Source of the DNA: a virus | Length of the DNA: 42,802 bases | Direction: 5' to 3' (one strand) | IMG/VR virus record: IMGVR_UViG_3300042892_002365 | Coordinates: 1-42,802 of that record | Shown here: one piece after another, positions 40,525 through 42,802 of the stretch | Position numbering within the stretch: the stretch's first letter is position 1 | Layout of the letters: every line of letters begins with the position of its first letter | The notes under the pieces: model-generated | What the model saw: the letters and a program-made list of their open reading frames with translations, nothing else | Databases searched by the model: none | Told to the model about the DNA's origin: nothing | Position numbers and translations under genes: made by a program

Positions 40525-41945
40525 ATTCCTACGTTAATTTGTGTTATTTTATTTTCTTTATTTTTACCATGGACATGAAACGTTAGTGTTGATAACCCAT
40601 CATTATCTAATAGTTCTTTGTTTAAGGAAACTTCGTTATGAAACCTTAATTGGTTCCATCTAGTTGCTTGGTCCTTCCATTTATTACCTAAAAACCCATT
40701 TTCTTCATGTGAAAGTGATTTAAATATTGATTTTCTTCTATATGGTATTTTAACTTCAGTAATATCTTTGTAATCTGTGTTTACAACTTCACAATTTTTT
40801 ATTTTACCATTATTCCCACCAACTAAATCAACTAAATTATAATCTTTAATAAAATTAGCATCGTAATAAGTTATTAGTGAGTTAGATGATTTATAATGAC
40901 CAAAATCTTTAGTTAGTAATTCCGTTTCGTTATGTGAGATTTCTATGATTTCATTTTCACTAAGAATTTCATTATAATATGCAAAACTATCTATGGTTCC
41001 TCTAAAATAATTTGGTATGATTTCTCTATCAGGTCTACCCGCCCCTAAATAAAAATTCTTCTCTTTTTTATAGAAATATAATTTTCTAAATGTAGGTGTT
41101 TCCCCAATAAAATAACCATCTTGGTAAACCTTGATGTTGTTATTCATTCTGTCTAAAACCACAACCATATTTGTTTTATAATTTGGTTTGATATTAGAGT
41201 TAACATATAGTGAATTGTGTAAGGTGTCGAACGCACAAAAATTATATCTCGAGAATGAATTGTAACATATAGCAAAATCCCAACCAGGAATACTAAAAGA
41301 TGTAAACTCGTCGGATTCCTTTTTGTGATTTAAAAATAATTTATCAGGACAAAATGAAATAAAGAAAGTTGCGTTTTGATTTAAATCAATAACGTTCTCA
41401 CATTCAACATAAGCATCTACACCATTAAATTTTAATGTCTTTCCCTTTCTACCATGATTTTTTAAACGTAACGTATCTAATTCGATTCCTTTACGTTCAC
41501 ATCTTAATAATAAATCAGTATCTTCGTAACCCCATGCCCAATATTTGTTAGAGTATCCATCGACTTTAATAAAAGACCCAACAGGAAACATTGTAACTCC
41601 ACCAAAATATTGGTCAAACACTTCTCTTTTTTTTTCGTTCTCTTGTAATTGAAAATTGGTCGCTAAATGTAGTGGGATATCTGAGTACGAATAATCAACA
41701 TTAACTGGTAACATATCTACATCGTGAAAAACAACATAGTCACAATTTAATTTGATGGATTCTTTAAATCCAATGTTTAACAACATACCTCTATTAAATT
41801 GTTTTGCACCATCTTGATTAACCACAATTATTTCATAGTTAATATTTTTTTCAGTTAGATATTCCTCAATATCAAATAAAAATTTTTTTAAATGATGAGG
41901 TCTATCTCGATAAGGTACAATAACACCTAATTTATGGCTATCCAT
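40521..41945 (-). CDS. GT7-type glycosyltransferase with inserted LamG-like domain
   Basis: The 474-residue protein is a paralogue of the next gene. VPYRDRPHHLKKFL at residues 10-23, FNRG at 50-53, HDVDML with Asp75 and Asp77, FGGVTMFP, and WAWGYEDTDLLLRC at 136-149 are the GT7 motifs, here with EDTD in place of EDDD. Residues about 168-350 are LamG-like (NATFFISFCPD, IKVYQDGYFIGE, FYLGAGRPDRE, DSFAYYNE). From there the IPYRRKSIFKSL, GFLGNKW, RWNQLRF and DNDGLSTLTF segments close the GT7 part. It overlaps the small gene upstream by 8 bases. A tandem pair suggests two linkages or substrates. Confidence 0.85.
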   Translation of the reverse strand: MDSHKLGVIVPYRDRPHHLKKFLFDIEEYLTEKNINYEIIVVNQDGAKQFNRGMLLNIGFKESIKLNCDYVVFHDVDMLPVNVDYSYSDIPLHLATNFQLQENEKKREVFDQYFGGVTMFPVGSFIKVDGYSNKYWAWGYEDTDLLLRCERKGIELDTLRLKNHGRKGKTLKFNGVDAYVECENVIDLNQNATFFISFCPDKLFLNHKKESDEFTSFSIPGWDFAICYNSFSRYNFCAFDTLHNSLYVNSNIKPNYKTNMVVVLDRMNNNIKVYQDGYFIGETPTFRKLYFYKKEKNFYLGAGRPDREIIPNYFRGTIDSFAYYNEILSENEIIEISHNETELLTKDFGHYKSSNSLITYYDANFIKDYNLVDLVGGNNGKIKNCEVVNTDYKDITEVKIPYRRKSIFKSLSHEENGFLGNKWKDQATRWNQLRFHNEVSLNKELLDNDGLSTLTFHVHGKNKENKITQINVGI

Positions 41946-42141
41946 TTATAGTTGGGTCTTTTGGTTTTGCAATGGTATGGAATTCGGCCAAGTAATATTG
42001 TGCTCTCTGACTCCATTCTTCTTTATCGATGTCTTCAAACCATGTGGTTAAAGCATCCATTGAATTAGCAATTTTTTCTAATGCCTTTACTTTGCGTTGT
42101 TCTAAAAGTAATTGTTCGTTTTTTTCTTCTTTTGCTGTCAT
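41938..42141 (-). CDS. Small coiled-coil-like protein, 67 aa
   Basis: The 67-residue protein is acidic and basic by turns and helical (KEEKNEQLLLEQRKVKALEKI, then LTTWFEDIDKEEW), with no enzyme motif. It starts at ATG 42139-42141 with a 4-base overlap with the glycosyltransferase gene, and its last codons overlap the GT7 gene start. Translational coupling on both sides and normal codon use make it real. It may help its glycosyltransferase neighbours oligomerise, which is speculation. Confidence 0.65.
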   Translation of the reverse strand: MTAKEEKNEQLLLEQRKVKALEKIANSMDALTTWFEDIDKEEWSQRAQYYLAEFHTIAKPKDPTING

Positions 42142-42802
42142 ATTGATATGATTTTTTTAATTAATTTATTCCATTGTTTATATCTTTTAAATTCAGGCTC
42201 CCCGTATGAATGTTCAATCATAAAATCTTTATGACTAACATCGATTTTAAATTTACTTTTTCTTAGATTAAGAAACATCGTTGCATATTCATTTGAGTGT
42301 GCGTATTCTTGTTTTATATCTGCAACTTGTTTAATCCTATCAATGCAAGTCTTATCCCACTTGAAGTGGTGTACTTGCACATATTCATTTGGATTAATTA
42401 GTGGGTGGTTCCATCCTTGCCATTTCCAAGTTGTTTGTCCATCAATTTTAGCATAATGTTGGCCGGATGTAATTTCAATATGTCCTTTCATTACACATAT
42501 CTTATTAGGACATGCCTTACTCATCGGGTATCTAAAAAATCCCATAACAGGAAACTGCTCAAATATCGGTTTGTCTTCTTTTATTTCAGAGAACTTTCCA
42601 TCTTCACCTATTCTATCAATGAATCCACCTCTCACAACGTCCCATCCATTCTCATCACAATTACTAATTAATTTCCTTAAATCATCTTCAGGATATAAAT
42701 GGAATTCATCAATGTCGGCAACTACCCACCAATCATTTGGTTGTGTGTTCTTAACAAAATTATATAATTGTGTAACCTTCTCCCAATCGAAAACTCTATT
42801 CT
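42138..42802 (-). CDS. Glycosyltransferase-like protein, 5' end outside window
   Basis: A frame open from the right edge to TGA/TAA at 42138 gives about 220 residues; an in-frame GTG at 42635 would be an internal false start. The visible N-terminal part (QLYNFVKNTQPNDWWVVADIDEF) has the DIDEF motif, an Asp-x-Asp-type metal and sugar-nucleotide site seen in GT92/Glyco_tranf_2_4-type enzymes. WQGWNHPLINP and the later HHFKW pattern fit the same group. It ends KKIISI. It would transfer a sugar. The family is likely, the substrate unknown. Confidence 0.72.
   Translation of the reverse strand, partial: NRVFDWEKVTQLYNFVKNTQPNDWWVVADIDEFHLYPEDDLRKLISNCDENGWDVVRGGFIDRIGEDGKFSEIKEDKPIFEQFPVMGFFRYPMSKACPNKICVMKGHIEITSGQHYAKIDGQTTWKWQGWNHPLINPNEYVQVHHFKWDKTCIDRIKQVADIKQEYAHSNEYATMFLNLRKSKFKIDVSHKDFMIEHSYGEPEFKRYKQWNKLIKKIISI

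Overview
The window looks like part of a large, AT-rich tailed-phage genome, probably a T4-like or jumbo myovirus of a marine Bacteroidota (flavobacterial) host. Virion genes resembling those of marine T4-like phages sit next to a dense accessory region. Almost every gene is on the minus strand, and most abut or overlap by 1-20 bases. Start codons lack GGAGG-type ribosome binding sites and have A/T-rich leaders, as in Bacteroidota. The outer-membrane protein at 1375-2259 has a flavobacterial-style signal peptide ending SFGQ. The host assignment is inference; no marker gene fixes it.

Layout, left to right (transcription runs right to left). 1-2.4 kb: a partial unknown gene, a DUF401-like permease, a small outer-membrane beta-barrel and a class II tRNA gene with an odd anticodon. 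2.4-5.8 kb: a methyltransferase, a U32-like Fe-S protein, a radical SAM enzyme and a 2OG-Fe(II) oxygenase. 5.8-14.9 kb: tail-fibre region with an assembly-protein-like gene, an unknown gene, two paralogous structural proteins and a 1764-residue repeat-rich fibre. 15.0-31.2 kb: a modification island with FkbM methyltransferase, two SGNH hydrolases, glycosyltransferases, a short-chain dehydrogenase, five more 2OG oxygenases, three sulfotransferase-like proteins plus a deleted remnant of a fourth, an APS kinase with a HIGH-type nucleotidyltransferase and DUF2061, a carbamoyltransferase, radical SAM enzymes, and an ATP-grasp-like/Hint protein with a cysteine-rich tail. 31.2-42.8 kb: five radical SAM enzymes in tandem, interleaved with LamG-like proteins, then two GT7-type glycosyltransferases carrying an inserted LamG-like domain, a small coiled-coil protein and a partial glycosyltransferase.

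Taken together the genes look like a surface- or glycan-decorating (possibly peptide-modifying) arsenal. Activated sulfate could be made by the APS kinase and used by the sulfotransferases. Hydroxyl, carbamoyl, methyl and sugar groups could be added by the neighbours. The substrates are not visible. They could be the virion's own fibres, host surface glycans, or small molecules.

Four sequence-level observations stand out: (1) radical SAM and LamG genes alternate at 33.7-39.1 kb; (2) a shared gene-junction motif makes many unrelated proteins end in Leu-Ile-stop; (3) a sulfotransferase copy has been deleted in frame to 28 codons; (4) five promoter-like sites share the form TTnnnn-N17-TATATT/TATTTA.
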